Below, one piece after another: positions 18,295 through 26,254 of a stretch of 64,000 nt of DNA. Made by a program: the position numbers and the translations under genes. The stretch covers positions 1,488,001-1,552,000 of the forward strand of contig NZ_LR743509.1 in assembly GCF_902712875.1 (NCBI RefSeq). The letters run 5' to 3'. The stretch is from Hyphomicrobium sp. ghe19 (GTDB lineage Bacteria > Pseudomonadota > Alphaproteobacteria > Rhizobiales > Hyphomicrobiaceae). Numbering within the stretch: the first letter of the stretch is position 1; each line of letters starts with the position of its first letter. The notes beneath the pieces were generated by a model. That model saw nothing but the letters and a program-made list of their open reading frames with translations, made no database searches and was not told the origin of the DNA.

Positions 18295-18597
18295 TTAGGC
18301 TCTGATCACGCCCTTATCCGAAAGCTCCTGGAGCATGGATATCGTGTCTGCGAGTATTTCCTGCAGTGGCGCGTTGTACTCTTTCGCAAGCTCCGACGCG
18401 ATCTGTTCGACCGAGTTCACGCCATCACAACGCTTCAAGATTTCGATAGCGATCGGGTCGGGCTCGAAGACGCGTTCAGGCGCGAGCACGTGCCAGCGAC
18501 CCCGGCCGGGATCGTGCCGTAACTTAATGTGGGGTGGCAGCGCCGGCTTTGAAGCCGGCACTATGATCACACGTGTGCGATGTGCTTCGCCGCTCAT
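18295..18597 (-). CDS. pqqD: PqqD peptide chaperone
   Basis: A 100-residue PqqD that binds PqqA and presents it to Pqq[36 protein letters not shown] is the family core, followed by a helical tail. It is a separate gene here, overlapping pqqC by four bases, unlike the fused PqqC/D of Methylobacterium. Confidence 0.94.
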   Translation of the reverse strand: MSGEAHRTRVIIVPASKPALPPHIKLRHDPGRGRWHVLAPERVFEPDPIAIEILKRCDGVNSVEQIASELAKEYNAPLQEILADTISMLQELSDKGVIRA

Positions 18598-19376
18598 CGA
18601 TCAGCCTCTGGCCGGAATGCGCCGGGTGGAATGTGTCCATCAATGTAAGCATGGTGGAGCGCATCGAGCTGCACCCAAAGCACGTTACATTTGAAACGCA
18701 CGGCGTCGACGCAGGCTTCCTGTTCGTCGCGCGTCTTGGCATTCTTCAGGATGTACTGCAGCGCGAAGTCGGCGTCGCGCGGCGCCTGGGTCAGGCGGCG
18801 CTTGAAGTAGGTCATCACCTTGTCGTCGATGAAATCGTAGTTCTCGAGCATGCCGGCGATCCGCTCTTTATGGATCTTCGGCGCGAAGAGTTCGGTCAGC
18901 GACGATGCGACGGCGATCGTCAACGGCTGCTCGCGGACGAACGTGACGTAGGCCTCGACGGCGAAAATGGTGGCAGGGAGCGCGCCGCGCCGCGAGATCA
19001 CATATTCACGATCGAGACCGAGACCGTCCGTCAAAATCAGCCAGCGCTCGATGCCGCCCGGCTCGTCCGGCGGAAGGCCGTCGTGGTCGAGAATGCGATG
19101 CGTCCATTCCCGGCGCAGCTCGCGATCGTAGGCGCGGCTGATGAGGGCCGCATCCTTGCGTGGCACCGCGGATTGGTAGCAGAAGCGGTTCAAGGCCCAG
19201 GCTTGGACCTGGCCGCGATTGAGTTTGCCCCCGTGCAGCAGGTGATGAAAGGGGTGCAGGTCGTGATAGCGCTCCGGTCCAACGGCGCGGATCGCGGCTT
19301 CAAATTCCGCGGGCGACATCGGCGGCTCGTTTTCACGGCGTTCGGCGTTTTTCTTTTCGAGGCTGACAGGGTTCAT
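18594..19376 (-). CDS. pqqC: Pyrroloquinoline-quinone synthase PqqC
   Basis: A 260-residue PqqC that performs the final oxidation and ring closure to PQQ. Features include YHDLHPFHHLLHGGKLNRGQVQAWALNRFCYQ and RRGALPATIFAVEAYVTFVRE. The start at 19376 overlaps the pqqB stop (ATGA) and was preferred to an upstream in-frame codon. Confidence 0.95.
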   Translation of the reverse strand: MNPVSLEKKNAERRENEPPMSPAEFEAAIRAVGPERYHDLHPFHHLLHGGKLNRGQVQAWALNRFCYQSAVPRKDAALISRAYDRELRREWTHRILDHDGLPPDEPGGIERWLILTDGLGLDREYVISRRGALPATIFAVEAYVTFVREQPLTIAVASSLTELFAPKIHKERIAGMLENYDFIDDKVMTYFKRRLTQAPRDADFALQYILKNAKTRDEQEACVDAVRFKCNVLWVQLDALHHAYIDGHIPPGAFRPEADR

Positions 19377-20305
19377 AAGCGGACCTCCATGCCGTCGAAG
19401 CCGACTTCCCATCCGGCGGCGTCGACAACTTTACGGGCTTCTGAGTTCTCGTCCAGGATTGGGTTGGAATTGTTGATGTGCACGTAGATCCGGCGTTTCA
19501 CATTGAGCTGTCGCAATGCCGAAATCGACCCTTCGGGGCCGGAGACCGAGATATGGCCCATGCGCTTGCCCGTCTTGTTCAGCAGGCCCTGGGTCAGCAT
19601 TTCATCGTCAGTGAAGAGTGTGCCGTCCAAGAAAATCAAATCAGCGCCGCGGATTTTGTCAGCGAGCGGCGGGTCGATCTCGGCGACGCCTGGGATGTAG
19701 AAAAACGATTTCCCGGTTTTTGCATCGGTGACTTTGAGGCCGATGGTGTCGCCGTCGCGGCTGCCGAAATTGTTGCCGGCGTCGCCCTTCTCCAGAAAGA
19801 GCGCGACTTTGCCGGGTACGGCGAAGGCTTCCACGACGAGGCCGGTGTCGACGCCGGCGCCTTCGAGGCGCGTCGGCTGGTCGAGCGCGAAGGTGTTGCG
19901 GGAAACCTTGTCCCGGGCCAGCACTTCGAAAACGCTATTGGAGTCCAGCGTCGCCAGAACGCGGTCTGCGGCGTAGATCGAGAAGGGCTGGCCTTCGCGG
20001 AGGCTCAAGAGGCCGGTGATGTGGTCGACGTCGGCGTTCGTCAGGACGACGGCCTTGATCGGCGAATTGCGCAGTGCGCCCGCCTTCGCAGGCTGCAGTT
20101 CCGGCGTTTCGTTGATCTGCTGGCGGATGTCGGGCGAGGCGTTGAGCAATACCCAATTCGAGCCGTCAGCACTGACGGCGAGAGACGATTGCAGCCTTGC
20201 CTTATATCCCGCTACGCCGGCCCTCACGCTGGATGAGTGAAAGCCATTGCAATTCCATTGCGGGAATCCGCCCCCAGCGGCGGACCCGAGTACTTTGATG
20301 ATCAT
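19373..20305 (-). CDS. pqqB: PqqB, metallo-beta-lactamase-fold PQQ biosynthesis protein
   Basis: A 310-residue PqqB that hydroxylates the crosslinked diamino acid during PQQ synthesis. It starts IIKVLGSAAGGGFPQWNCNG, the family signature, and carries LTNADVDHITGLLSLREGQ and HINNSNPILDENS. It follows pqqA after 144 bases that hold a strong hairpin. Confidence 0.96.
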   Translation of the reverse strand: MIIKVLGSAAGGGFPQWNCNGFHSSSVRAGVAGYKARLQSSLAVSADGSNWVLLNASPDIRQQINETPELQPAKAGALRNSPIKAVVLTNADVDHITGLLSLREGQPFSIYAADRVLATLDSNSVFEVLARDKVSRNTFALDQPTRLEGAGVDTGLVVEAFAVPGKVALFLEKGDAGNNFGSRDGDTIGLKVTDAKTGKSFFYIPGVAEIDPPLADKIRGADLIFLDGTLFTDDEMLTQGLLNKTGKRMGHISVSGPEGSISALRQLNVKRRIYVHINNSNPILDENSEARKVVDAAGWEVGFDGMEVRL

Positions 20306-20378
20306 GTGAGCTGAACGTGGTTGCGCCGACGGATCGCCGAAGCCGGAAGCGCTCTCAATTATTCGATATGAAACGGCC

Positions 20379-20407
20379 GCGGCGGCCGATGATACATCGA
20401 CCGCCGC
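20379..20407 (-). promoter_or_regulatory. Strong hairpin between pqqA and pqqB
   Basis: GCGGCGG (20379-20385) pairs with CCGCCGC (20401-20407), with a second stem CGATG/CATCG inside around a three-base loop and one C-A mismatch between the stems. No T tract follows on the minus strand. It may stabilise or attenuate transcript ends so that pqqA RNA exceeds pqqBCDE RNA, as is known in Methylobacterium; here that is inference. Confidence 0.6.
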
Positions 20408-20449
20408 GCCGGTGTCTCACAAACCTTGCGAGACCGAAGACTTCATCGG

Positions 20450-20539
20450 TTAGATGAGGTCGATCTCGGCCGGCAGGTAGCTCGTAACCTCGAGGCCAAC
20501 TTCCTGCTCGCGCACTGCGGGCTTGGTCCAAATCTTCAT
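20450..20539 (-). CDS. pqqA: PQQ precursor peptide PqqA
   Basis: A 29-residue peptide, MKIWTKPAVREQEVGLEVTS at the start, then YLPAEIDLI. Glu17 and Tyr21 form the conserved E-x3-Y pair that becomes PQQ. A GGAAACAC stretch precedes the ATG on the minus strand. It heads the operon, and all five pqq genes follow in order. Confidence 0.96.
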   Translation of the reverse strand: MKIWTKPAVREQEVGLEVTSYLPAEIDLI

Positions 20540-21114
20540 AGTGTTTCCTCCAAAGCGGTAAACTGCTTACGTTCTTTGCAGACCCCGCCGAGGGCCCACC
20601 AGATCGGTGCAGGCACTTTTGTCGTGCCGCTCCAATCTGCGGATCAGCTGACCAAAGTCAAGGCTGGTTGCCGCTGTCCACTGATGTAGATCATGTTCCG
20701 GGTCTTCTTTTCAAATCAATGCGCTTCACGTCTGCGTGTGATCGAATTGACGGGCGCCTGGGGGGTGGGAGCCGTTGTGGAATTTGGACCTCCTGCTCGC
20801 CAGATGTGCGTGCATTTCGGCGGACGATCCACGACCCCGATTTTTTGCCGACTGGATCTGGGATATTAGAAAATTATTCTTATCTTCGGTTGAAATGCCG
20901 CAGGTGCGTAGAAAATTGTCCTACAATATCGTATGGAATCGGGCTTGGCGGCGTGACGTCCGGCTTTCTCGGTCGGGTGTTAAGGATTGATCTTTTAGAA
21001 TGCATGACCGGCTCCCGGGGCCGGCTGGCATGTTTGGGCTTTTCCGGAGCCCGGAGGCGCGCTACGTCCGCGCCTTTGAACGCCGGGCTGATACCCTGAC
21101 GAGGAGAGCATTTA
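20540..21114. promoter_or_regulatory. 575-bp divergent intergenic region, pqqA / cysJ
   Basis: No plausible gene was found. It must hold the leftward pqqA promoter and the rightward cysJ promoter. An unusually AT-rich patch at 20861-20890 contains AGAA-N5-TTCT and the string TATTCTTATCTTCG, which resembles a patch upstream of cysH (see findings). A GACGAGGAGAG ribosome-binding site precedes the GTG at 21115. Confidence 0.5.
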
Positions 21115-22899
21115 GTGACCGCGACCCCACTGCTTCCGCGCAACGCGCCTTTTCTGCCGGAAGACATCGAACTGTTGAACAAAGTGGTTGCGCGGACAAC
21201 TCCGCAGCAGCGTTCGTGGCTTGCCGGCTTTTTTGCGGGTTTCGAGGCCGCGCAAAGTGGTGGTGTTGCCCAGGTGGTGCCGGCATCCAAGCCGCGCGCG
21301 CCGCTCACTATTCTCTATGCGAGCGAAAGCGGTAACTCAGAGGCCCTCGCAACGAAGGCAAAGAAAGCCGCCCAGAAGCACGGCCTCGATGCCAAGGTCT
21401 TCGATATGGCCGACGCCGACATGGCGCTGCTTGCCAAGGCGAAGAACATCGTCGTGTACGCAGCGACCTGGGGCGAGGGCGATCCGCCCGCCCGGGCCGT
21501 CGATTTCTATCAAGCGCTGATGAGCGATGCTGCGCCGCGCATCGACGGCGTCCGCTTTGCGGTTCTGGCGCTGGGCGATACGGCCTACACGCAGTTTTGC
21601 GCGACCGGAAAAGCTATCGATCAGCGGCTCGAGGAATTGGGCGGTGTGCGGACGTTTGATCGCGTCGATCTCGATCTCGACTATGCCAAGAAGGCTGCCG
21701 AGTGGACGGAAGGTGCGCTCGCCAAACTGGCGCCGGAAGACACGCAGGCGGCCGGCGGTACGGTCGTGCATGTCGATTTCGGCGGCGCCTTCCCGCAGGC
21801 CGACGATGACGAACCGAAATTCACCGCGGAGCAGCCTCTCGAAGCCGAGATCTCGGCGCTCGTCAATTTGAACGGCAGCGGCTCGACGCGCGAGACGTGG
21901 CACACGGAATTTACGTTCGAGGATCCCGCATTCACCTATCAGCCGGGAGACGCGATCGGCCTGCTGCCGGAGAACGATCCGGCTCTCGTCGACGATCTTC
22001 TGCAAACGGTCGGGCTCGGCTCGGATGCCGCGCTGCTCTTGAAGGTGCAAAAGTCATTCGACGTGACGACGCTGTCGCGAGCGGCCGTCGAGAACTACGC
22101 GAAGCTGACCGGCCGCGCCGACGTCAAGGCGCTGCTCGAGGGCGAGGCTTATCCGAAGTTTGCGTCCGACCGGCAGCTCATCGACCTTTTCCTGGCATAC
22201 CCGGAGAAGCTCACGCCGGAACAACTTACAAGTCTGTTGCGGCCGTTGCCGGGACGGCTCTACTCGGTCGCGTCGAGCCTCAAAGCGCATCCGGGTGAAG
22301 CGCATCTTCTCGTCGGCGCGGTTCGCTGGCAATCGCATGGCCGTGAGCGTAAGGGCGTCGCTTCGACGTTCCTCGGCGAGCGCCGCAAGATCGGCCAGAC
22401 GGGCCGCATCTACGTCAAGCCGAACCGGCATTTCCGTCTGCCGGCCGACGGGCATACACCGATCATCATGATCGGCGCGGGAACCGGCGTTGCGCCGTAT
22501 CGCGGCTTCGTCGAAGAGCGGATCGCCGACGGCGCCAAAGGTAAGAGCTGGCTCTTTTTCGGCGAGCGGAACTTCACCAACGATTTCCTGTATCAGCTCG
22601 AGTGGCAGGACTATCTCGCGTCGGGCGATCTCACTCGGATCGATGTTGCATTCTCTCGCGATCAGCCGGAAAAGATCTATGTCCAGCATCGCATTTGGGA
22701 GCGGCGCACGGACATCAATGCTTGGCTGCAGGAAGGCGCACACATTTACGTCTGCGGCGACGAGAAGGGCATGGCGAAGGACGTCGATGCGATGCTCGTC
22801 AAGGTTCTGGCCGAGCCGCTGAAGGGCGATGAAGAGGCGGGCCGCGCGAAGCTCAAGGAGCTGACGAAAGCCGGTCGCTATCAACGCGACATCTACTAA
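21115..22899 (+). CDS. cysJ: Assimilatory sulfite reductase flavoprotein (CysJ-like)
   Basis: A 594-residue diflavin reductase that passes electrons from NADPH through FAD and FMN to the sulfite reductase haemoprotein. The flavodoxin domain begins ILYASESGNSEALATKAKKAA near residue 65, the FAD site is RLYSVASSL, and the NADPH site is IGAGTGVAPYRGFVEER. It ends in AGRYQRDIY, a typical C-terminus. It starts with GTG after a good ribosome-binding site. cysI follows after 59 bases. Confidence 0.93.
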   Translation: MTATPLLPRNAPFLPEDIELLNKVVARTTPQQRSWLAGFFAGFEAAQSGGVAQVVPASKPRAPLTILYASESGNSEALATKAKKAAQKHGLDAKVFDMADADMALLAKAKNIVVYAATWGEGDPPARAVDFYQALMSDAAPRIDGVRFAVLALGDTAYTQFCATGKAIDQRLEELGGVRTFDRVDLDLDYAKKAAEWTEGALAKLAPEDTQAAGGTVVHVDFGGAFPQADDDEPKFTAEQPLEAEISALVNLNGSGSTRETWHTEFTFEDPAFTYQPGDAIGLLPENDPALVDDLLQTVGLGSDAALLLKVQKSFDVTTLSRAAVENYAKLTGRADVKALLEGEAYPKFASDRQLIDLFLAYPEKLTPEQLTSLLRPLPGRLYSVASSLKAHPGEAHLLVGAVRWQSHGRERKGVASTFLGERRKIGQTGRIYVKPNRHFRLPADGHTPIIMIGAGTGVAPYRGFVEERIADGAKGKSWLFFGERNFTNDFLYQLEWQDYLASGDLTRIDVAFSRDQPEKIYVQHRIWERRTDINAWLQEGAHIYVCGDEKGMAKDVDAMLVKVLAEPLKGDEEAGRAKLKELTKAGRYQRDIY

Positions 22900-22958
22900 T
22901 TCAATTGCACGAAATCCCTTCGCGGCCGCCGAGGCTGAAGGGAGCCGGGGAATACGAA

Positions 22959-24689
22959 ATGACCGACAAGCGTTCGAAGAACGAGATTATCAAAGAGCAC
23001 AGTCATCAGCTGCGCGGTACGCTGGCTGAGGGGCTGCTCAAAGTCGAAACAGGCGCCATCGCGGAAGACGATCAGCAGCTGATCAAGTTCCACGGCTCCT
23101 ACATTCAGGACGATCGCGACGTTCGCGGCGAGCGGGGAAAGAAGAAGCTCGAGAAGGCTTACTCCTTCATGATCCGCCTGCGCATTCCGGGGGGCGTCGT
23201 GACGGCGAAGCAGTGGATCGGCCTCGATACCATCGCGAGCACGTATGCGAACGGCACGATGCGGCTGACGACGCGCGAAACATTCCAGTTTCACGGCGTC
23301 ATCAAGTCGAACCTCAAGCGCACGATGCAGTCGTTCAACGACATCTGCCTCGATACGCTGGCTGCTTGCGGCGACGTCAATCGCAACGTGATGACGGCCG
23401 CCAATCCGCATCTGTCGAAGGCGCACCGGCAAGCCTACGATCTCGGCAAGGCGATCAGCGAGCACTTGCTTCCCAGAACGGGCGCTTACCACGAGATCTG
23501 GCTCGACGGCGAGAAGGTCGAGGATGCGTCGCGGCCCGCGAAGAAGGACGAGGAGCCGATCTACGGCGTTCATTACCTGCCGCGTAAGTTCAAGGTCGTC
23601 GTGGCGGTGCCGCCGGATAACGACGTCGACATTTACGCGCACGACCTCGGCTATATCGCCATCGTCGAGAAGGGCGAACTCGTCGGCTGGAACGTGACCG
23701 TCGGCGGCGGCATGGGCATGACGCACGGCGATCTCAACACCTTCCCGCGCGCTGCTGATCTGCTCGGCTTCTGCAAGCCGGAGCAGGCGATCGACGTTGC
23801 CGAAAAGGTCGTCACCGTTCAGCGCGACTGGGGTAATCGCGAGAACCGCGCGCGGGCGCGGCTGAAATATACGATCGAAGATCGCGGGCTCGATAATTTC
23901 CGTGAAGAAGTCGAAAAGCGTCTCGGGTTCAAGTTCGAGAAACCGAAACCGTTCAAGTTAACCGGAACGGGCGACAAGATCGGCTGGCGGCAAACGGTCG
24001 ATGCGAAGAAGGGTTCGGAGAAGGCGTGGCATCTGACGCTCTTCGTCGAGAACGGCCGCATCAAGGATCGCCCCGGCTATGCGTTGCGGACGGCGCTGCG
24101 CGAGATCGCCGAACTCGGCATCTGCGATTTCGTCTGCACGGCCAACCAGAACGTCATACTCTCCAACGCGACGGCGAAAGCGAAAACCAAGATCGAAGCG
24201 ATCTTCAAATCTCACGGCGTTTCACTCGACGTATCGTCGGGACTTCGGCGCAATGCGATGTCGTGCGTTGCGCTGCCGACGTGCGGTTTGGCATTGGCGG
24301 AAGCGGAGCGTTTTCTTCCGGATCTCGTTACCGCGCTCGAGGAAAGTCTCGACAAGGCCGGTCTCAACGACGACGACATCGTCATTCGCATGACGGGTTG
24401 CCCGAATGGCTGCGCGCGGCCGTATCTTGCCGAGATCGGCCTCGTCGGCCGCAATCCGGGGCTTTACAACCTTTACCTCGGCGCAGCGTTCAACGGTTCG
24501 CGGCTCTCGAAGCTTTACGCGCAGGATGTCGACAAGCAGCGCATCGTTTCGCTGCTCGAACCGCTCTTCATCGCCTATTCGAAAGAGCGGGAGAAGGGCG
24601 AGCACTTCGGCGACTTCGCGATCCGGCATGGCGCCGTGGCGATCACGCCGGCCGGCAACCAATTCCACGCGGATGTGAAGCTGGTTTGA
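22959..24689 (+). CDS. cysI: Assimilatory sulfite reductase haemoprotein (CysI-like)
   Basis: A 576-residue enzyme that reduces sulfite to sulfide with six electrons at a coupled sirohaem and 4Fe-4S centre. The cluster cysteines lie in SCVALPTCGLALAEAERFLP and RMTGCPNGCARPYLAEIG. The N-terminal MTDKRSKNEIIKEHSHQLRGT is standard. The ATG at 22959 was chosen over an upstream in-frame ATG at 22905. It ends HADVKLV, and a diverged second copy of that ending lies about 420 bases downstream. Confidence 0.95.
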   Translation: MTDKRSKNEIIKEHSHQLRGTLAEGLLKVETGAIAEDDQQLIKFHGSYIQDDRDVRGERGKKKLEKAYSFMIRLRIPGGVVTAKQWIGLDTIASTYANGTMRLTTRETFQFHGVIKSNLKRTMQSFNDICLDTLAACGDVNRNVMTAANPHLSKAHRQAYDLGKAISEHLLPRTGAYHEIWLDGEKVEDASRPAKKDEEPIYGVHYLPRKFKVVVAVPPDNDVDIYAHDLGYIAIVEKGELVGWNVTVGGGMGMTHGDLNTFPRAADLLGFCKPEQAIDVAEKVVTVQRDWGNRENRARARLKYTIEDRGLDNFREEVEKRLGFKFEKPKPFKLTGTGDKIGWRQTVDAKKGSEKAWHLTLFVENGRIKDRPGYALRTALREIAELGICDFVCTANQNVILSNATAKAKTKIEAIFKSHGVSLDVSSGLRRNAMSCVALPTCGLALAEAERFLPDLVTALEESLDKAGLNDDDIVIRMTGCPNGCARPYLAEIGLVGRNPGLYNLYLGAAFNGSRLSKLYAQDVDKQRIVSLLEPLFIAYSKEREKGEHFGDFAIRHGAVAITPAGNQFHADVKLV

Positions 24690-24710
24690 GGGGCACTAAA
24701 CCGTTTCTTT

Positions 24711-24800
24711 CGGCATCCCGGCGAAGGCCGGGATCCATCCAAGCCTGAATAGCGAAGAACAGAAGCTTGGTGGGATCCCCGCCTGCGCGGGGATGACGTT
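24711..24800. repeat. Palindromic intergenic repeat, copy 1
   Basis: A 90-bp repeat with a CCCGGCGAAGGCCGGGAT palindrome at the left and a CCCCGCCTGCGCGGGGAT palindrome at the right. It is nearly identical to 24925-25016. It belongs to the widespread bacterial class whose spurious translation contains VIPAQAGI and WIPAFAG. It is non-coding. Confidence 0.85.
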
Positions 24801-24924
24801 GCTTGGGTAGGTATGTCTACGCGTCATCGGCGTGCAGCTCGTCGGCGCGCGGCGGCAATGCGCAGCTACTCCGCGTCTCTGCGTGGATGATACAGAAGTA
24901 ACGACGACGCGAATTCGCCAACTC

Positions 24925-25016
24925 CGGCATCCCCCGGCGAAGGCCGGGATCCATCCAAGCCTGAATGGCGAAGAACAGAAGCCTGGACGGATCCCCGCCT
25001 GCGCGGGGATGACGTT
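24925..25016. repeat. Palindromic intergenic repeat, copy 2
   Basis: A 92-bp direct repeat of 24711-24800 with two extra C in the first palindrome and a few substitutions. The two copies are separated by about 125 bases of non-coding sequence. Confidence 0.85.
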
Positions 25017-25066
25017 CTGTGGGGGCTTTTCCCGGCCGACTTTAGTTTCTGTAGAGTTGGTAGCGC

Positions 25067-25111
25067 AGCAACCAGTCGCGCAGAATGCACGCCGACGTGA
25101 AGCTGGTTTGG
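25067..25111 (+). pseudogene. Remnant of a cysI 3' end
   Basis: The 23 bases at 25088-25110 match the end of cysI (24666-24688) at 21 positions and encode the same HADVKLV. Both differences are silent third-codon changes. A few residues before it, SNQ aligns with the GNQ of cysI. The reading frame runs on past the place of the cysI stop. It looks like the scar of a second, diverged cysI copy. Confidence 0.4.
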
Positions 25112-25122
25112 TTTTCTTCGTC

Positions 25123-25270
25123 ATCCTCGAGCGCGCGAGCGAAGCGATGCGCGTTCGAGGATCTCACAATTGTCTCACACAATGTCATCCTCGGCTTTAG
25201 GCCGAGGATCCATCGCGCCGCGGACTGCGGCGTTTGGGGATAAATGGATCCTCGGGACAAGCCCGAGGAT
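25123..25270. repeat. Palindromes of a second repeat family
   Basis: Three hairpins share the ends ATCCTCG and CGAGGAT: 25123-25162 (ATCCTCGA with TCGAGGAT), 25187-25209 (ATCCTCGGC with GCCGAGGAT) and 25248-25270 (ATCCTCGGG with CCCGAGGAT). They are a mobile palindromic family distinct from the 90-bp repeats next to them. Confidence 0.75.
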
Positions 25271-25290
25271 GACAGGGAGGCACTGAATTT

Positions 25291-26091
25291 TTAGAGCTTC
25301 AGCGAGAGCTGGTAGGCGGCGAAGCAGAGGATCACCGCCAGGAAGATGCGCAGCAGCTGATCGGGTAGAACCCCGGTCAGGCGCGATCCGAGCGCGATGC
25401 CTGGAATCGAGCCGACGAGAAGCAATCCCAACAGCGCGAAACTCGTGTTCCCGATCGACATGTGGCCGAGGCCCGATACGAGCGTCAGCGGCACTGCGTG
25501 CACGATGTCGGTGCCGATCAGGCGGCGTGTGCGGAGCATCGGATAGAGCAGCGTCAAGACGACGACGCCGATGGCGCCTGCGCCGACCGACGTCAGCGTT
25601 ACGATCGAGCCCAGCGTCAGGCCGAGCAGCAGCGTCGGCAAGCGGCGGACTTTGATCTCCGCCGGTTCGCCCGCGTTCGCATGGCCGCGAACGACGAACG
25701 GATAGATCAGGATCGCGATCGAACTCAGCACAAGTGCCGCGACGAGCGCCTGCTTGATGAAATGAGCAAGCGCCGCAGTGTCGGGATTGAGAAGGTGCAG
25801 AACGATAAGCATCGCGACGGAGCCCGGAACGCTGCCCAATGCGAGCCAGCCGACAAGGCGCCAATTGACGTTTCCGAAATTGTGATGAGGCCAGGTGGCC
25901 GACGCCTTGGTGATCGAGGCAAACAGCAAGTCCGTGCCGACAGCCAGGGCGGGCGGCACACCGATGTTCGTAATCAAGAACGGAGTCATCAGCGAGCCCG
26001 CGCCGACGCCCGTCATCCCGACGAGGAAGCCGACGACGAAGCCGCCCGTAATCACCATTGGCCACAGGGTTTGCAAATCGAATTCGGGCAT
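25291..26091 (-). CDS. TauE/SafE-family membrane exporter
   Basis: A 266-residue integral membrane protein with about eight helices and the family motif VGFLVGMTGVGAGSLMTPFLI near the N-terminus, repeated in weaker form as SVGAGAIGVVVLTLLYP. Members export sulfite, sulfoacetate or other sulfur organics. Placed between cysJI and cysNDH, it may remove excess sulfite or handle a sulfur compound; the substrate is inferred from position only. Confidence 0.8.
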   Translation of the reverse strand: MPEFDLQTLWPMVITGGFVVGFLVGMTGVGAGSLMTPFLITNIGVPPALAVGTDLLFASITKASATWPHHNFGNVNWRLVGWLALGSVPGSVAMLIVLHLLNPDTAALAHFIKQALVAALVLSSIAILIYPFVVRGHANAGEPAEIKVRRLPTLLLGLTLGSIVTLTSVGAGAIGVVVLTLLYPMLRTRRLIGTDIVHAVPLTLVSGLGHMSIGNTSFALLGLLLVGSIPGIALGSRLTGVLPDQLLRIFLAVILCFAAYQLSLKL

Positions 26092-26254
26092 GGGATTCCG
26101 TCGTGCGGTTGACGGATTGACCTACGCGAGATCACCCCGATCTGCAATTGCGGATTTCTCGTCTTTATGACGGAGCGTTATCCGCGGAGGTTTGTTTGCG
26201 CGCGGCGACTCGCGTTCCGGCCGCCGTGCGCGAAGCTATGTAGGTGTCGGGGGC

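Noticed and set aside
18573..19487. Long open frame on the plus strand opposite pqqC and pqqB
   Set aside because: The opposite strand encodes full-length, well-conserved PqqC and PqqB; this frame shows no protein signature.
24696..25124. Open frame containing VIPAQAGI and WIPAFAG
   Set aside because: These are translations of the palindromic intergenic repeats, not a protein.
24711..25270. Possible CRISPR array
   Set aside because: Only two long copies of 90 bp with internal palindromes, no regular short spacers, and no cas genes nearby.
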